Positions 20,617 to 31,138 of a DNA stretch of 64,000 bases are shown piece by piece; the first letter of the stretch is position 1; the number at the start of each line of letters is the position of its first letter. The notes under the pieces were generated by a model, which was given only the letters and a program-made list of their open reading frames with translations, had not been told where the DNA came from and did not search any database. Source of the DNA: Oceanimonas aquatica (GTDB taxonomy: Bacteria; Pseudomonadota; Gammaproteobacteria; Enterobacterales; Aeromonadaceae); assembly GCF_030732065.1 (NCBI RefSeq), contig NZ_JAVBHX010000004.1, forward strand, positions 1-64,000, given 5' to 3'. The position numbers and the translations under genes are program-made.

Positions 20617-22335
20617 ATGCGCCTGCCCATTCTGCAATGGGGGCGGGGCTACGACAGGAAAACCCTGGCACAGGACGGTGCCGCCGCCCTGATTGTGACC
20701 CTGATGCTGATCCCCCAGTCGCTGGCCTATGCCATGCTGGCGGGCCTGCCGCCACAAGCCGGCTTGTACGCCAGCATACTGCCATTGGTCATTTACGGCC
20801 TGTTCGGCTCCAGCCGTACCCTGTCGGTGGGGCCGGTGGCGGTGTTGTCGCTGATGACCGCCGCCACCCTGGGGCAGCTTTCCCTGAAGGGGATCGCTTA
20901 CGCCGACGGTGCTCTGGCCCTGGCGCTGCTCAGCGGCGGCTGGCTGCTGTTGTTTGGCCTGTTGCGGCTGGGCTTTGTGGCCCACTTTATCAGTCACTCG
21001 GTGATGTCGGGCTTTATCAGCGCCTCGGCGGTGCTGATCACCCTGAGCCAGCTTCGCCACCTGCTGGGGGTGCCGCTGGAAGGGGCACTCTGGCAATGGC
21101 CGGGCGTCTTGCTGGCACAGCTGGATGCCATGGCGCCGGCCACCCTGGCGGTCTCCGTCATCTCGCTGGGGTTGCTGCTTTGGGCCCGTCATGGCCTGGG
21201 GCATCTGTTGCAGGGCCGGCTGAGCGCAGGCCGCGCATTGGCCCTGGTGCGGCTGATGCCGGCGCTGGTGGTGGTGCTGGCCATCGTGCTGTCGGGCCTG
21301 CTTGAGCTTGAGAATGCCGGCGTGGCCGTGGTGCAGGCGGTTCCGGCGGGGTTACCGGCCCTGAGCTGGCCGGACTGGGCCAGGCTGCCCTGGCGCGAGT
21401 TGCTGATGCCGTCGTTGCTGCTGGCTCTGGTGGGATTTGTGGAGTCGGTGTCCATCGGCCAGACCCTGGCGGCCCGGCGGCGCCAGCGCATTTCCCCCAA
21501 TCAGGAGCTGATCGGCCTGGGGCTGGCCAATCTGTCGGCAGGGCTCTCCAGCGGCATGCCGGTGACCGGTGGCTTCGCCCGCTCCGTGGTTAATTTCGAC
21601 GCCGGTGCGCGTACCCCGGCGGCGGGCATGTATGCGGCCATCGGCATCACCCTGGCGGGGCTCTGGTTTGCGCCCTGGTTGAGCGGCCTGCCCCAGGCGG
21701 TGCTGGCCGCCACCATAGTGGTGTCGGTGCTGGGGCTGTTTGACTGGCGCCGGTTTGGTCATGCCTGGCGCTATTCCCGGGCCGACTTTACCGCCCTCTG
21801 CGCTACCTTTGTGGTAACCCTGCTGGCCGGGGTGGAAGCCGGGCTGGTGAGCGGTATTCTGGTGTCGTTACTGCTGCACCTGTACCACAGTCATCGCCCG
21901 CACTGGGCCGAAGTGGGACGCATTGACGGCACCGAGCATTTTCGCAACCGGCTGCGCCATCGTGTTGAGCTGCGGCCCTCGCTGCTGTGTTTGCGGGTGG
22001 ATGAAAGCCTGTATTTTGCCAATGCCGGCCAGCTGGAAGACATTATCGCCACCCTGGTCAGTCTGCGGCCTGGTTTGCGCCACCTGGTGCTGCAATGCAG
22101 TGCGGTTAACCGTATTGATGCCTCGGCCCTCGACAGTCTGCTGATGATCAACGAACGGCTGGGGCTGGCCGGTATCGAGTTTCACTTGGCGGAGGTGAAA
22201 GGCCCTGTGATGGACCGGCTGGAGCGCAGTGAGCTGTTGTCCAGGCTTACCGGCCGCGTGTACCTCAGCCTGTTTCAGGCATGGAATGAGCTGGGGGAGG
22301 CGAATGCCGGGCCGGTCGCCGGGGGTGTGAACTGA
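20617..22335 (+). CDS. SulP family inorganic anion transporter with STAS domain
   Basis: A 572-residue inner-membrane protein. ALIVTLMLIPQSLAYAMLAGLPPQAGLYAS is the conserved SulP membrane core, and about a dozen transmembrane segments follow. Residues from about 440 form a cytoplasmic STAS domain. SulP proteins carry sulfate, bicarbonate or other anions; the substrate is not decided by sequence. Pairing with a DUF442 enzyme suggests a sulfur-related anion. A second, only distantly similar SulP gene lies at 50.2-52.0 kb. Confidence 0.88.
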   Translation: MRLPILQWGRGYDRKTLAQDGAAALIVTLMLIPQSLAYAMLAGLPPQAGLYASILPLVIYGLFGSSRTLSVGPVAVLSLMTAATLGQLSLKGIAYADGALALALLSGGWLLLFGLLRLGFVAHFISHSVMSGFISASAVLITLSQLRHLLGVPLEGALWQWPGVLLAQLDAMAPATLAVSVISLGLLLWARHGLGHLLQGRLSAGRALALVRLMPALVVVLAIVLSGLLELENAGVAVVQAVPAGLPALSWPDWARLPWRELLMPSLLLALVGFVESVSIGQTLAARRRQRISPNQELIGLGLANLSAGLSSGMPVTGGFARSVVNFDAGARTPAAGMYAAIGITLAGLWFAPWLSGLPQAVLAATIVVSVLGLFDWRRFGHAWRYSRADFTALCATFVVTLLAGVEAGLVSGILVSLLLHLYHSHRPHWAEVGRIDGTEHFRNRLRHRVELRPSLLCLRVDESLYFANAGQLEDIIATLVSLRPGLRHLVLQCSAVNRIDASALDSLLMINERLGLAGIEFHLAEVKGPVMDRLERSELLSRLTGRVYLSLFQAWNELGEANAGPVAGGVN

Positions 22336-22366
22336 CGCCTGTTTTTTCAACAAAATTAACTTGCAC

Positions 22367-22381
22367 TGATAACTGCTATCA
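22367..22381 (+). promoter_or_regulatory. Possible Fur box upstream of bfd
   Basis: TGATAACTGCTATCA is a 15-bp near-palindrome with TGATA/TATCA arms, matching most of the 7-1-7 Fur consensus TGATAATnATTATCA. It lies 35 bases before bfd, which is iron-repressed in related bacteria. Confidence 0.6.
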
Positions 22382-22415
22382 TTTAGATTTGTCCTGAACG
22401 CGGAGGACATTATTC

Positions 22416-22607
22416 ATGTATGTGTGTTTGTGCAAGGGCATTACCGAGCGCCAGTTAAAAGAAGCCATTGCCGAGGGCAATACCGAGTTTATGGACCTCA
22501 AGCGTGAGCTGGGGGTCGGCTCTCAGTGCGGCAAGTGCATTCCCGTGGCGCTGGCCATTCTGGCGGAAGAAAACGCCAAAAACGCGGTTTATTACGAAGT
22601 GGCCTGA
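22416..22607 (+). CDS. bfd: Bacterioferritin-associated ferredoxin Bfd
   Basis: A 63-residue [2Fe-2S] protein that passes electrons to bacterioferritin to release stored iron. Cys4 and Cys6 (CLC) and Cys38 and Cys41 (CGKC) are the cluster ligands. MYVCLCKGITERQLKEAI is diagnostic. The GGAGG before the ATG is strong. No bacterioferritin gene is adjacent. A Fur-like site upstream fits iron control. Confidence 0.93.
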   Translation: MYVCLCKGITERQLKEAIAEGNTEFMDLKRELGVGSQCGKCIPVALAILAEENAKNAVYYEVA

Positions 22608-22625
22608 TGTCGCCCGCTTCCAGTG

Positions 22626-22655
22626 AAAAAGCTCCCGACCGGGAGCTTTTTGCGT
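22626..22655. terminator. Bidirectional terminator between bfd and the SieB-like gene
   Basis: AAAAAGCTCCC-GACC-GGGAGCTTTTT hairpin with A and T runs on the two sides, between convergent genes. Confidence 0.88.
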
Positions 22656-22683
22656 TTTATAAGGCAGTGAAAACGATGCCTGA

Positions 22684-23256
22684 TCAGCTTCGGCCCAGCT
22701 GCTTGTAGGCGTAGCGGGGGCGGGTGTTGAGGATCTGGTTTTTCTGCTCCTCGGTCATGCTGGCCGGGTTCAGCCCCAGCACGCGAAAGGTCAGCAGGGG
22801 ACGGGCTTCCAGGGTAATCATCAGGGGTTTGATGGTCTGCAGGCTGCTGTCGCCGGGCTCGCCGTAGGCATAGGTGAGAATGCCCTGATCCAGCAGATTT
22901 TTGACGCAGGGCTCGGTAACCGGCAATTTTATGACACTGCGGCGCTGGATCACGAACTCCCGCAACACCGCCTTTTCACTGGCATCCAGATACTCCAGCA
23001 ACTCTTTCAGCAGCTTTTGCCGGGTCAGCCGCTGCTTGCGGTAAAACACGTGCTGAAACAGCAGCAGGGCGCCAATGGAAAGAAAGTAGGTGGCCGACAG
23101 CACCATGGCCAGCACAAACAGCAGCCGGTATTCCCCCAGCCAGGCGCCAAAGGCCCCGGAAAACAGCCGGTCGGGCAGCAGGGTGATCATCAGGCAGCTC
23201 AGCATCAGCCAGCACATGAACCAGTTCAGCGTTGAAACCTGTCGCAGCTCCGGCAT
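22684..23256 (-). CDS. SieB-like (superinfection exclusion protein B family) membrane protein
   Basis: A 190-residue protein with two hydrophobic segments near residues 14-30 and 42-66, then a soluble cytoplasmic part containing LLEYLDASEKAVLREFVIQ and a Pro-rich tail. This layout resembles the super-infection exclusion protein B family (PF14163), first named from a phage P22 protein; I recognise it by pattern only. Start MPELRQV follows AAAGGAAC; 31 upstream in-frame residues are rejected. No phage genes surround it, so a chromosomal housekeeping role is at least as likely as phage exclusion. Confidence 0.5.
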   Translation of the reverse strand: MPELRQVSTLNWFMCWLMLSCLMITLLPDRLFSGAFGAWLGEYRLLFVLAMVLSATYFLSIGALLLFQHVFYRKQRLTRQKLLKELLEYLDASEKAVLREFVIQRRSVIKLPVTEPCVKNLLDQGILTYAYGEPGDSSLQTIKPLMITLEARPLLTFRVLGLNPASMTEEQKNQILNTRPRYAYKQLGRS

Positions 23257-23410
23257 TGTTCCTTTCTCCAGTGGAAGGCTCGTCTGTCCGGAATAGGCAA
23301 GTTTCATGCCATGGAAGCCACCGCGGAGCGGAGGCGGGCCCTTGGGCACCCCTTGTTAAAAATGCGCCCAAGGTAGAGCAAAGGTGACGGGATATTTATC
23401 TTTATATTAA

Positions 23411-23420
23411 ACGTATACAA
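23411..23420. promoter_or_regulatory. TTGTATACGT-type GntR site (heme-binding-like gene)
   Basis: ACGTATACAA, the exact reverse complement of the element before the GntR gene at 32559. It lies 88 bases upstream of the gene at 23508. See the motif finding. Confidence 0.5.
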
Positions 23421-23471
23421 ATATCTGTTAACTTTGTCTCGGTTTTGTGTTTTATTAGTCTCCAGTTGGTA

Positions 23472-23483
23472 ATACTTTAGTAT
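23472..23483. promoter_or_regulatory. Perfect palindrome in the promoter of the heme-binding-like gene
   Basis: ATACTTTAGTAT is ATACT and AGTAT around a 2-bp centre, 25 bases before the start codon, probably overlapping the -10 region. It would suit a repressor site. Confidence 0.4.
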
Positions 23484-23507
23484 GGCTAGACAGGGAGTCA
23501 TTGAGTA

Positions 23508-23939
23508 ATGAATACAGTTTCACTTGAACAGGCACTGGCAATCACTCAGGGCGCACTGCAACGGGGCAAGGAAATGTCGGCGGCACCGCTGACCGTGGCG
23601 GTGCTCGACAGCGCCGGTGTGCTGGTGTCACTGCAGCGTGAAGACACCGCCAGCCTGATGCGTCCCGACATCGCCATTGCCAAGGCCTGGGGCTCCATTG
23701 CACTGGGTCGCAGCTCCCGCGGTCTGGCTGAAATGGCGGCGGCCCGCCCGGGCTTTATGCAGTCGCTCAACACCCTGGGTGAAGGCAAAATCCTGCCCGC
23801 GCCGGGTGGCGTGCTGATCCGTGATGAGAACAATCTGATCATTGGTGCCGTGGGCATCACCGGCGATTTGTCCGATGTGGACGAAGTCTGTGCCGTGGCC
23901 GGTATCGAGAAAGTGGGCCTGAAGGCCGACTGCAGCTGA
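23508..23939 (+). CDS. GlcG/HbpS-family heme-binding-like protein
   Basis: A 143-residue single-domain protein of the GlcG/HbpS family (PF03928). LTVAVLDSAGVLVSLQREDTA, GAVGITGDLSDVDEVC and the Gly-rich APGGVLIRD loop are typical. Homologues bind heme or cobalamin-like cofactors or are found beside glycolate and other catabolic genes; the role here is unproven. Two tandem terminators follow. A TTGTATACGT element upstream links it to the purine regulator (inference). Confidence 0.8.
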   Translation: MNTVSLEQALAITQGALQRGKEMSAAPLTVAVLDSAGVLVSLQREDTASLMRPDIAIAKAWGSIALGRSSRGLAEMAAARPGFMQSLNTLGEGKILPAPGGVLIRDENNLIIGAVGITGDLSDVDEVCAVAGIEKVGLKADCS

Positions 23940-23974
23940 CGCCGCCGCAGCACCACACCGTTGTTTTGGTCGAG

Positions 23975-23999
23975 GGGTAACCTTGGTTACTCTTTTTTT
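23975..23999 (+). terminator. First of two tandem terminators
   Basis: GGGTAAC-CTTG-GTTACTC stem (7 bp with one G-U pair) followed by seven T. Confidence 0.75.
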
Positions 24000-24001
24000 C
24001 G

Positions 24002-24028
24002 CGCTCACCTGTGGTGGGCGTTTTTTTT
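24002..24028 (+). terminator. Second tandem terminator
   Basis: CGCTCACC-TGT-GGTGGGCG stem (8 bp with one G-U pair) followed by eight T. Confidence 0.8.
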
Positions 24029-24104
24029 ATGCATTTCTACCGGATTCCGGTATGGTTGGCAAAAACAAAGCCACCCATATGTGGCCGGAGCCAAAAAAAC
24101 AAGC

Positions 24105-24725
24105 ATGTCACGGATAAGAGCCAGAAACGAAGAAAAGATCATACGCGCCGCCAGCCGGGTATTTGCCGAGCATGGCTATGCCGCCACCAAGACCGCCGAT
24201 ATCGCCAAACTGGCGCAATTGCCCAAGCCCAACATCTACTACTACTTTGGCAGCAAGGAAAACCTCTACCGGGCGGTGCTGGAGAGCGTCACCGAGCCGC
24301 TGCTGGCGGCGTCGGCTCCTTTTGAGGAGTTTGAGGATCCCGTGATGGCGCTGACCGCCTACATCAAGGCCAAGCTGCTGATCTCCCGGGATTATCCTCA
24401 TGCCTCCAAGGTGTTTGCCAGCGAGATCATGCACGGTGCGCCGCACCTGCCGGAAGATATCATCGCCCGCCTCAGCGAACAGACTCAAGCCTTGAGTGAC
24501 AAGCTGAGCCACTGGATGGGGCAGGGCCTGATCGCCTGTCTGGAGCCCCGGCATTTGCTGTTTGCAATCTGGGCCTCCACTCAGACCTACGCCGACTTCA
24601 ACTGGCAAATCACCATGGCCCTGGGCAAGGAAGAGCTGGACGACAGCGATTACGATCAGGCCGCCGAGGTGATCACCCGGCTGGTGATCGAAGGCTGTCG
24701 GGTCAGGCCCCTGGCCGAGGCCTGA
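24105..24725 (+). CDS. TetR-family regulator, RutR-like
   Basis: A 206-residue TetR protein. The HTH spans about 8-55 (AASRVFAEHGYAATKTADIAKLAQLPKPNIYYYFGSKENLYRAVLE is the TetR core). The C-terminal domain (HASKVFASEIMHGAP through WASTQTYADFNWQITMALGK) matches the YcdC/RutR ligand-binding domain, which in E. coli senses uracil and thymine and controls pyrimidine and purine genes. Start MSRIRARNEEK is chosen over 48 upstream residues that cross the terminators. The Shine-Dalgarno is poor. A RutR-type box lies before nearby xdhA. Confidence 0.78.
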   Translation: MSRIRARNEEKIIRAASRVFAEHGYAATKTADIAKLAQLPKPNIYYYFGSKENLYRAVLESVTEPLLAASAPFEEFEDPVMALTAYIKAKLLISRDYPHASKVFASEIMHGAPHLPEDIIARLSEQTQALSDKLSHWMGQGLIACLEPRHLLFAIWASTQTYADFNWQITMALGKEELDDSDYDQAAEVITRLVIEGCRVRPLAEA

Positions 24726-24727
24726 AC

Positions 24728-24749
24728 AAAGGGGACCATGGTCCTCTTT
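24728..24749. terminator. Hairpin between the convergent regulator and MFS genes
   Basis: AAAGGGGACCA and TGGTCCTCTTT are inverted repeats with one G-T pairing. It lies between two convergent stops and could act as a bidirectional terminator, though T runs are short. Confidence 0.55.
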
Positions 24750-24763
24750 GATGATGCCTTTCT

Positions 24764-26158
24764 TTAACCGGGCTGATTCTTGGCCTGGTTGCCCAGCTCC
24801 CGGTCCGGCATGGCAAATCCCAGCAGCAGGCCGATCAGGCCGTAGGCCGACAGCGAAGCGTACACGGGAGTGGTCCAGTCGGTGAGCTGCTGCTGGTACT
24901 GCCAGCCCAGCCAGATCACGCCCAGCGTCCCACCCAGTGAACGGCAAAAGTTCATCAGCGCCAGCCCGGCCCCCAGCTGGTTTGAGGGCAGGGCGTTCTG
25001 CACTGCAATGGAGCAGGCCACGATCAAAAAGCCAATGCCGATGCCCCCGGCAATCAGGCCGCCGTGCAGCCAGACGCCGTTCAGCCACTGACTGACCAGC
25101 CCCCACAGCAACACACAGCCCAGCCCCAGCAGCAGGCCGCCCGCCCAGGGAAACGGCCGACAGTAGCCCACATGGGCGATACGCTTGCCACTGACAAAGG
25201 TGCCGGCGGTCACGCTCAGAATAAACCACAGCAGCACTCGGCTGGTATCGTCAGGACTCAGTCCCTGTTGCTGTTCCAGCGCCAGCGGCAGGTACACCAA
25301 CAGGCCCAGGCGGACCCCTTCCGACAGGGCCAGTAACAACACCGCAATGGCCATCAGCCGGCCGCCAAGCAACCGCAGCGGCAGCACCGGGTGCGGGTGG
25401 CGCCATTGCTGTACCAGCAACACCAGGCTGAGCAGGGCGGCGCCGGCCATCAGCACCGGCTGGAACTGTGCCAGCGCCGGCAGCAGCTCGGCGGTGTTGG
25501 TGGACAAGCCCCAGCCGGTGCCGGCCAGCAGCAGCAATGCTATGCCCCAGTGATCCGGTGTACTGCGGGCTCCTCTGTGGCCGAGCCCCTTCAGTGCCCA
25601 GTAGCTGACCGCCATGGCCAGCAGCCCCAGGGGCAGCTTGAACAGAAACAGCCAGCGCCAGTCAAAACGGGCAACCAGAAAGGCCCCCAGCAGCGGCCCG
25701 GCCACGCTGGACACCGCAAACAGGGTGGAGATCAGTCCCTGATAGCGGCCCACCTGACGGGGCGGGATCACGTCGGCAATCACCGCAAACGACAGCGCGA
25801 TCAGGCCACCGCCGCCCAGGCCGGTGAGCAGCCGGGTGGCCAACAGCAGCGGCAGGCTGTCGGTCAGGGCGCTGGCCAGCGAGCCGAGGGTAAAAAAGCC
25901 CAGGGCGGCGGCCAGGCAAGGCGTACGGCCAAAGCGATCGCTCAGCCGGCCGTACACCGGCATGGTCAGGGTCATGGCGAACAGATAGCTGCTGACCAGC
26001 AGCGGCGCCAGCGCAGGGGCGTCAAAGATCTGCCCCAGCCGGGAAATGGCCGGCATCAGCAGGGTGATCTCCAGCGCCCCCAGCATGATGGCAAGGGCCA
26101 CGCCGGCAAATACCCGATGCGCCTGCCGGCTTTGCCGGTCCTGAATTGTTTCGGACAT
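24764..26158 (-). CDS. MFS transporter, DHA2 (14-TM) drug:H+ antiporter family
   Basis: About 464 residues with roughly 14 hydrophobic segments. FAGVALAIMLGALEITLLMPAISRLG and the loop GRLSDRFGRTPCLAAALG are the MFS signature; VIPPRQVGRYQGLISTLFAVSSVAGPLLGAFL is the DHA2 motif C region. Likely an efflux pump. Start MSETIQDRQ has GGGAG upstream; a GTG six codons earlier has none. It shares the 230-bp divergent region with xdhA, where a RutR-type box lies. Substrate unknown; export of a purine-related compound is speculation. Confidence 0.85.
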   Translation of the reverse strand: MSETIQDRQSRQAHRVFAGVALAIMLGALEITLLMPAISRLGQIFDAPALAPLLVSSYLFAMTLTMPVYGRLSDRFGRTPCLAAALGFFTLGSLASALTDSLPLLLATRLLTGLGGGGLIALSFAVIADVIPPRQVGRYQGLISTLFAVSSVAGPLLGAFLVARFDWRWLFLFKLPLGLLAMAVSYWALKGLGHRGARSTPDHWGIALLLLAGTGWGLSTNTAELLPALAQFQPVLMAGAALLSLVLLVQQWRHPHPVLPLRLLGGRLMAIAVLLLALSEGVRLGLLVYLPLALEQQQGLSPDDTSRVLLWFILSVTAGTFVSGKRIAHVGYCRPFPWAGGLLLGLGCVLLWGLVSQWLNGVWLHGGLIAGGIGIGFLIVACSIAVQNALPSNQLGAGLALMNFCRSLGGTLGVIWLGWQYQQQLTDWTTPVYASLSAYGLIGLLLGFAMPDRELGNQAKNQPG

Positions 26159-26291
26159 GTTCAAAAATGCTCCCACTACACTTGAAGAAAAGGGCCGGCG
26201 GCCGGGCTTGATGCGTACCTGAAAATCGTTTTTACAGCAGGCAGTTAACTATGAAGTCGGCGACAGTCGCAACCTGAGTGTAAAATTTTTG

Positions 26292-26307
26292 TTGACCACA
26301 GGGTCAG
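26292..26307. promoter_or_regulatory. RutR-type operator before xdhA
   Basis: TTGACCACAGGGTCAG matches the E. coli RutR consensus TTGACCAnnTGGTCAA at 12 of 14 fixed positions. It lies 80 bases before xdhA in the divergent region with the MFS gene, 1.6 kb from a RutR-like regulator. Confidence 0.65.
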
Positions 26308-26386
26308 ATTTTAATTTAATTAGATGTAAAGATATTAACAACTCATTTGTTCGGCCAGAGGCGATAACCCCTGAAGGAGGCAAGCC

Positions 26387-27824
<1,438 letters not shown>

Positions 27825-27832
<8 letters not shown>

Positions 27833-30224
27833 CAAACCTCAGAACACGCTGACCATCGACGAAATGATGGAACGAGTCAAACAGAGCCTGCAAACCGGCG
27901 TGGGCAAAAGCGTGCCCCACGACAGCGCCGCCAAGCAGGTATCCGGCGAGGCCGAGTACATTGACGATCGCCTGGAGTTTCCCAATCAGTTGCATGTGTA
28001 TGCCCGGCTGTCCGACAAGGCCCATGCCCGCATCACCAAACTGGATGTGAGCCCCTGTTACGACTTTCCCGGGGTGGCCATTGCCATTACCGCCGAGGAC
28101 GTGCCCGGCGAACTCGATATTGGTCCGGTCATTGCCGGCGACCCGCTGCTGGCCGACGGCAAGGTGGAATACTACGGCCAGCCGGTGCTGGCGGTGGCCG
28201 CCAGTGATCTCGACACCGCCCGCAAGGCAGCCATGGCCGCCATTGTGGAATACGAGGAGCTGCCGGCGGTGCTGTCGGTGGAAGAAGCGCTGGAAAAAGA
28301 GCTGTTTGTGACCGAAAGCCACAAGCAGCAGCGGGGCGACTCCGCCGGCGGCCTGAAAAAAGCCAGGCACGTGATCGAGGGCAGCCTGCATATCGGCGGC
28401 CAGGAGCACTTTTACCTGGAAACCCAGGTCAGCTCGGTGGTGCCCACCGAAGACGGCGGCATGATGGTGTTTACCTCCAGCCAGAACCCCACCGAGGTGC
28501 AAAAGCTGGTGGCAAGCGTCCTGGACGTGCCCATGAACAAGGTGGTGATCGACATGCGCCGCATGGGGGGCGGCTTTGGCGGCAAGGAAACCCAGGCCGC
28601 CGGCCCCGCCTGCATGGCCGCCGTGGTGGCGCGCCTGACCGGCCGTCCGGCCAAGATGCGGCTGCCGCGCATGGAAGACATGATGATGACCGGCAAGCGG
28701 CATCCCTTCTACAACCAGTACAAAATCGGCTTTGATGATCACGGCCGCATTCAGGCCGCCGAAATCACAGTGGCCGGCAACTGTGGGTACTCGCCGGATC
28801 TGTCCTCGTCCATCGTCGACCGGGCCATGTTCCACTCGGACAACGCCTATTATCTGGGCGATGCCACCGTGATCGGCCACCGCTGCAAGACCAACATTGC
28901 GTCAAACACCGCCTATCGCGGCTTTGGCGGTCCTCAGGGCATGATGACCATCGAGCACGTGATGGACGAGATCGCCTCGCACCTGGGCAAGGATCCGCTC
29001 GATATTCGCAAGGTGAACTTCTACGGCAAGGCCGAGCGCAACGTCACTCATTACCATCAGCCGGTGGAGCACAACATTATTCACGAGCTGGTGAACGATC
29101 TGGAGCTGTCTTCGGAGTACGCCAAGCGTCGTGAACAGATCCGGGCCTTTAACGCGCAAAGCCCGATCCTGAAAAAGGGCATCGCTATCACCCCGGTGAA
29201 GTTCGGTATCTCCTTTACCGCCACCTTCCTCAACCAGGCCGGGGCGCTGATCCACGTTTATACCGATGGCAGCATTCACCTCAATCACGGTGGCACCGAG
29301 ATGGGCCAGGGCCTGAACACCAAGGTGGCTCAGGTGGTGGCGGAAGAGTTCCAGGTAGACATTGATCGCATTCAGATCACCGCCACCAATACCGACAAGG
29401 TGCCCAACACCTCGCCAACAGCAGCCTCGAGCGGCGCCGATCTCAACGGCAAGGCGGCCCAGAATGCGGCCCGCATCATCAAGCAGCGCCTCATCGACTG
29501 GGCGGCGGGTCACTTCCAGGTCAGCCCGGAAGAGGTGGTGTTCAAAAACAACTTCGTGCAAATCCGCCACACCCTGATGTCGTTCCCGGAGTTTGTGCAG
29601 CTGGCCTATTTTAACCAGGTGTCGCTGTCCAGCACCGGCTTCTACAAGACGCCCAAGATCTACTACGACCACGCCACCGGCTCGGGCCGTCCCTTCTACT
29701 ACTTCGCCTACGGCGCCGCCTGTGCCGAAGTGGTGGTGGACACCCTCACCGGCGAGTACAAGCTGCTGCGCACCGACATACTGCACGACGTGGGCGACTC
29801 CCTGAATCCGGCCATCGACATCGGCCAGGTGGAAGGGGCCTTTCTGCAGGGCGCCGGCTGGCTGACCACCGAAGAGCTGGTGTGGAATGACAAGGGCCGG
29901 CTGATGACCTCGGGTCCTGCCAGCTACAAGATTCCGGCGGTGGCCGACATGCCGGTGGACTTCCGCGTCAAGCTGGTGGAAAACCGCAAGAACCCGGAAG
30001 ACACAGTGTTCCACTCCAAGGCCGTGGGCGAGCCGCCCTTTATGCTGGGCATGGCGGTGTGGTGTGCGCTGAAAGATGCCGTGGCCAGCGTCTCCGGTTA
30101 CCTGCGCTACCCGCACATCGATGCGCCGGCTACCCCCGAGCGGGTGCTGTGGGCGGTGGAGCAAATGCGCGAAATGGTGGAGCAGAATGAAGCTGCCAGC
30201 GATGTGCCGGTGACCGCCAAGTAA
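27825..30224 (+). CDS. xdhB: Xanthine dehydrogenase molybdenum subunit XdhB
   Basis: A 799-residue catalytic subunit oxidising hypoxanthine to xanthine and xanthine to urate. MGGGFGGKETQA, GTEMGQGLNTKVAQVVAEE and SSGADLNGKAAQNAA are molybdopterin-binding motifs. KAVGEPPFMLG near the C-terminus holds the catalytic Glu. Length matches the bacterial two-subunit enzyme. Translationally coupled to xdhA. Confidence 0.96.
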
Positions 30225-30282
30225 CTTATCGGCCAGCACATTGCCGGCGAACAGGGGCGGTGCGCCGCCCTGGGAGCAATAG

Positions 30283-31110
30283 ATGTTCAAGGACAACTGG
30301 ATTCAGATTCTGGCCGAGCTGGAGCAGCGGGGTGAGCCCTGTGTCATGGTCACTGTGGTGGAGCACAAGGGCTCGACCCCGCGGGACAGCGGTACCAAAA
30401 TGCTGGTGACCGAAGCCGGCTGTTACGCCACCATCGGTGGCGGCCACCTGGAATACAAGGCCCTGGAGCTGGCGCGGCAAATGCTGGCGGCAGGCGAGCA
30501 GCAGATGCGTGTTGAGCGCTTCAATCTGGGCGCCAGCCTGGGTCAGTGCTGCGGCGGCATGGCCACCATCATGCTGGAGCCGGTGGTGCGGCCACGGCAT
30601 CATCTGGTGTTGTTTGGTGCCGGGCATGTGGCCAAGGCGCTGGTGCACATTCTGGCCACCCTGCCGTTTCGCATCACCTGGGTGGACTCCCGTGCCGAGG
30701 AGTTTCCCGCCGTACTGCCGGAAGGTGTCACCGCTGTGGTCAGTGACGATCCGGTGGACGAGGTGATTGAGCAGCCAACCGGCAGTTACTACCTGGTGAT
30801 GACCCACAACCACCAGCTGGATCTGGAACTGTGCGCCCGCATTCTCAAGCGCAATGATGCCCGCTATTTCGGGGTGATCGGCTCGCGCACCAAGCGCAAG
30901 CGCTTTGACTACCGGCTGAAGGAGCGGGGCTTTGATGATACCGCCCTGGCCGGCATGGTGTGCCCCATCGGCCTGCCCGAGGTGACCGGCAAGCACCCGG
31001 CAGAGATCGCCGTGTCGATGGCCGGCCAGCTGATCGCGGCCTACCAGGCCGAAGACGCCCTCAGGGCCGAGAAACCGGCCCCCGCCGTTACTCAGGCCGA
31101 GCACGCCTGA
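30283..31110 (+). CDS. xdhC: Xanthine dehydrogenase accessory protein XdhC
   Basis: A 275-residue molybdenum-cofactor chaperone that sulfurates and inserts Moco into XdhB. LGQCCGGMATIMLEP carries the conserved cysteines, and HLVLFGAGHVAKALV is a Rossmann-type nucleotide motif. It follows xdhB by about 60 bases and precedes guaD by 28. Confidence 0.95.
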   Translation: MFKDNWIQILAELEQRGEPCVMVTVVEHKGSTPRDSGTKMLVTEAGCYATIGGGHLEYKALELARQMLAAGEQQMRVERFNLGASLGQCCGGMATIMLEPVVRPRHHLVLFGAGHVAKALVHILATLPFRITWVDSRAEEFPAVLPEGVTAVVSDDPVDEVIEQPTGSYYLVMTHNHQLDLELCARILKRNDARYFGVIGSRTKRKRFDYRLKERGFDDTALAGMVCPIGLPEVTGKHPAEIAVSMAGQLIAAYQAEDALRAEKPAPAVTQAEHA

Positions 31111-31138
31111 TTTATTGATTTCAAGGAGACGCGCAGAG

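Noticed and set aside
24731-24746. GGACCATGGTCC as a RutR-type operator
   Set aside because: The arms abut without the 2-bp spacer, and it lies between convergent stops, so it is better explained as a terminator stem.
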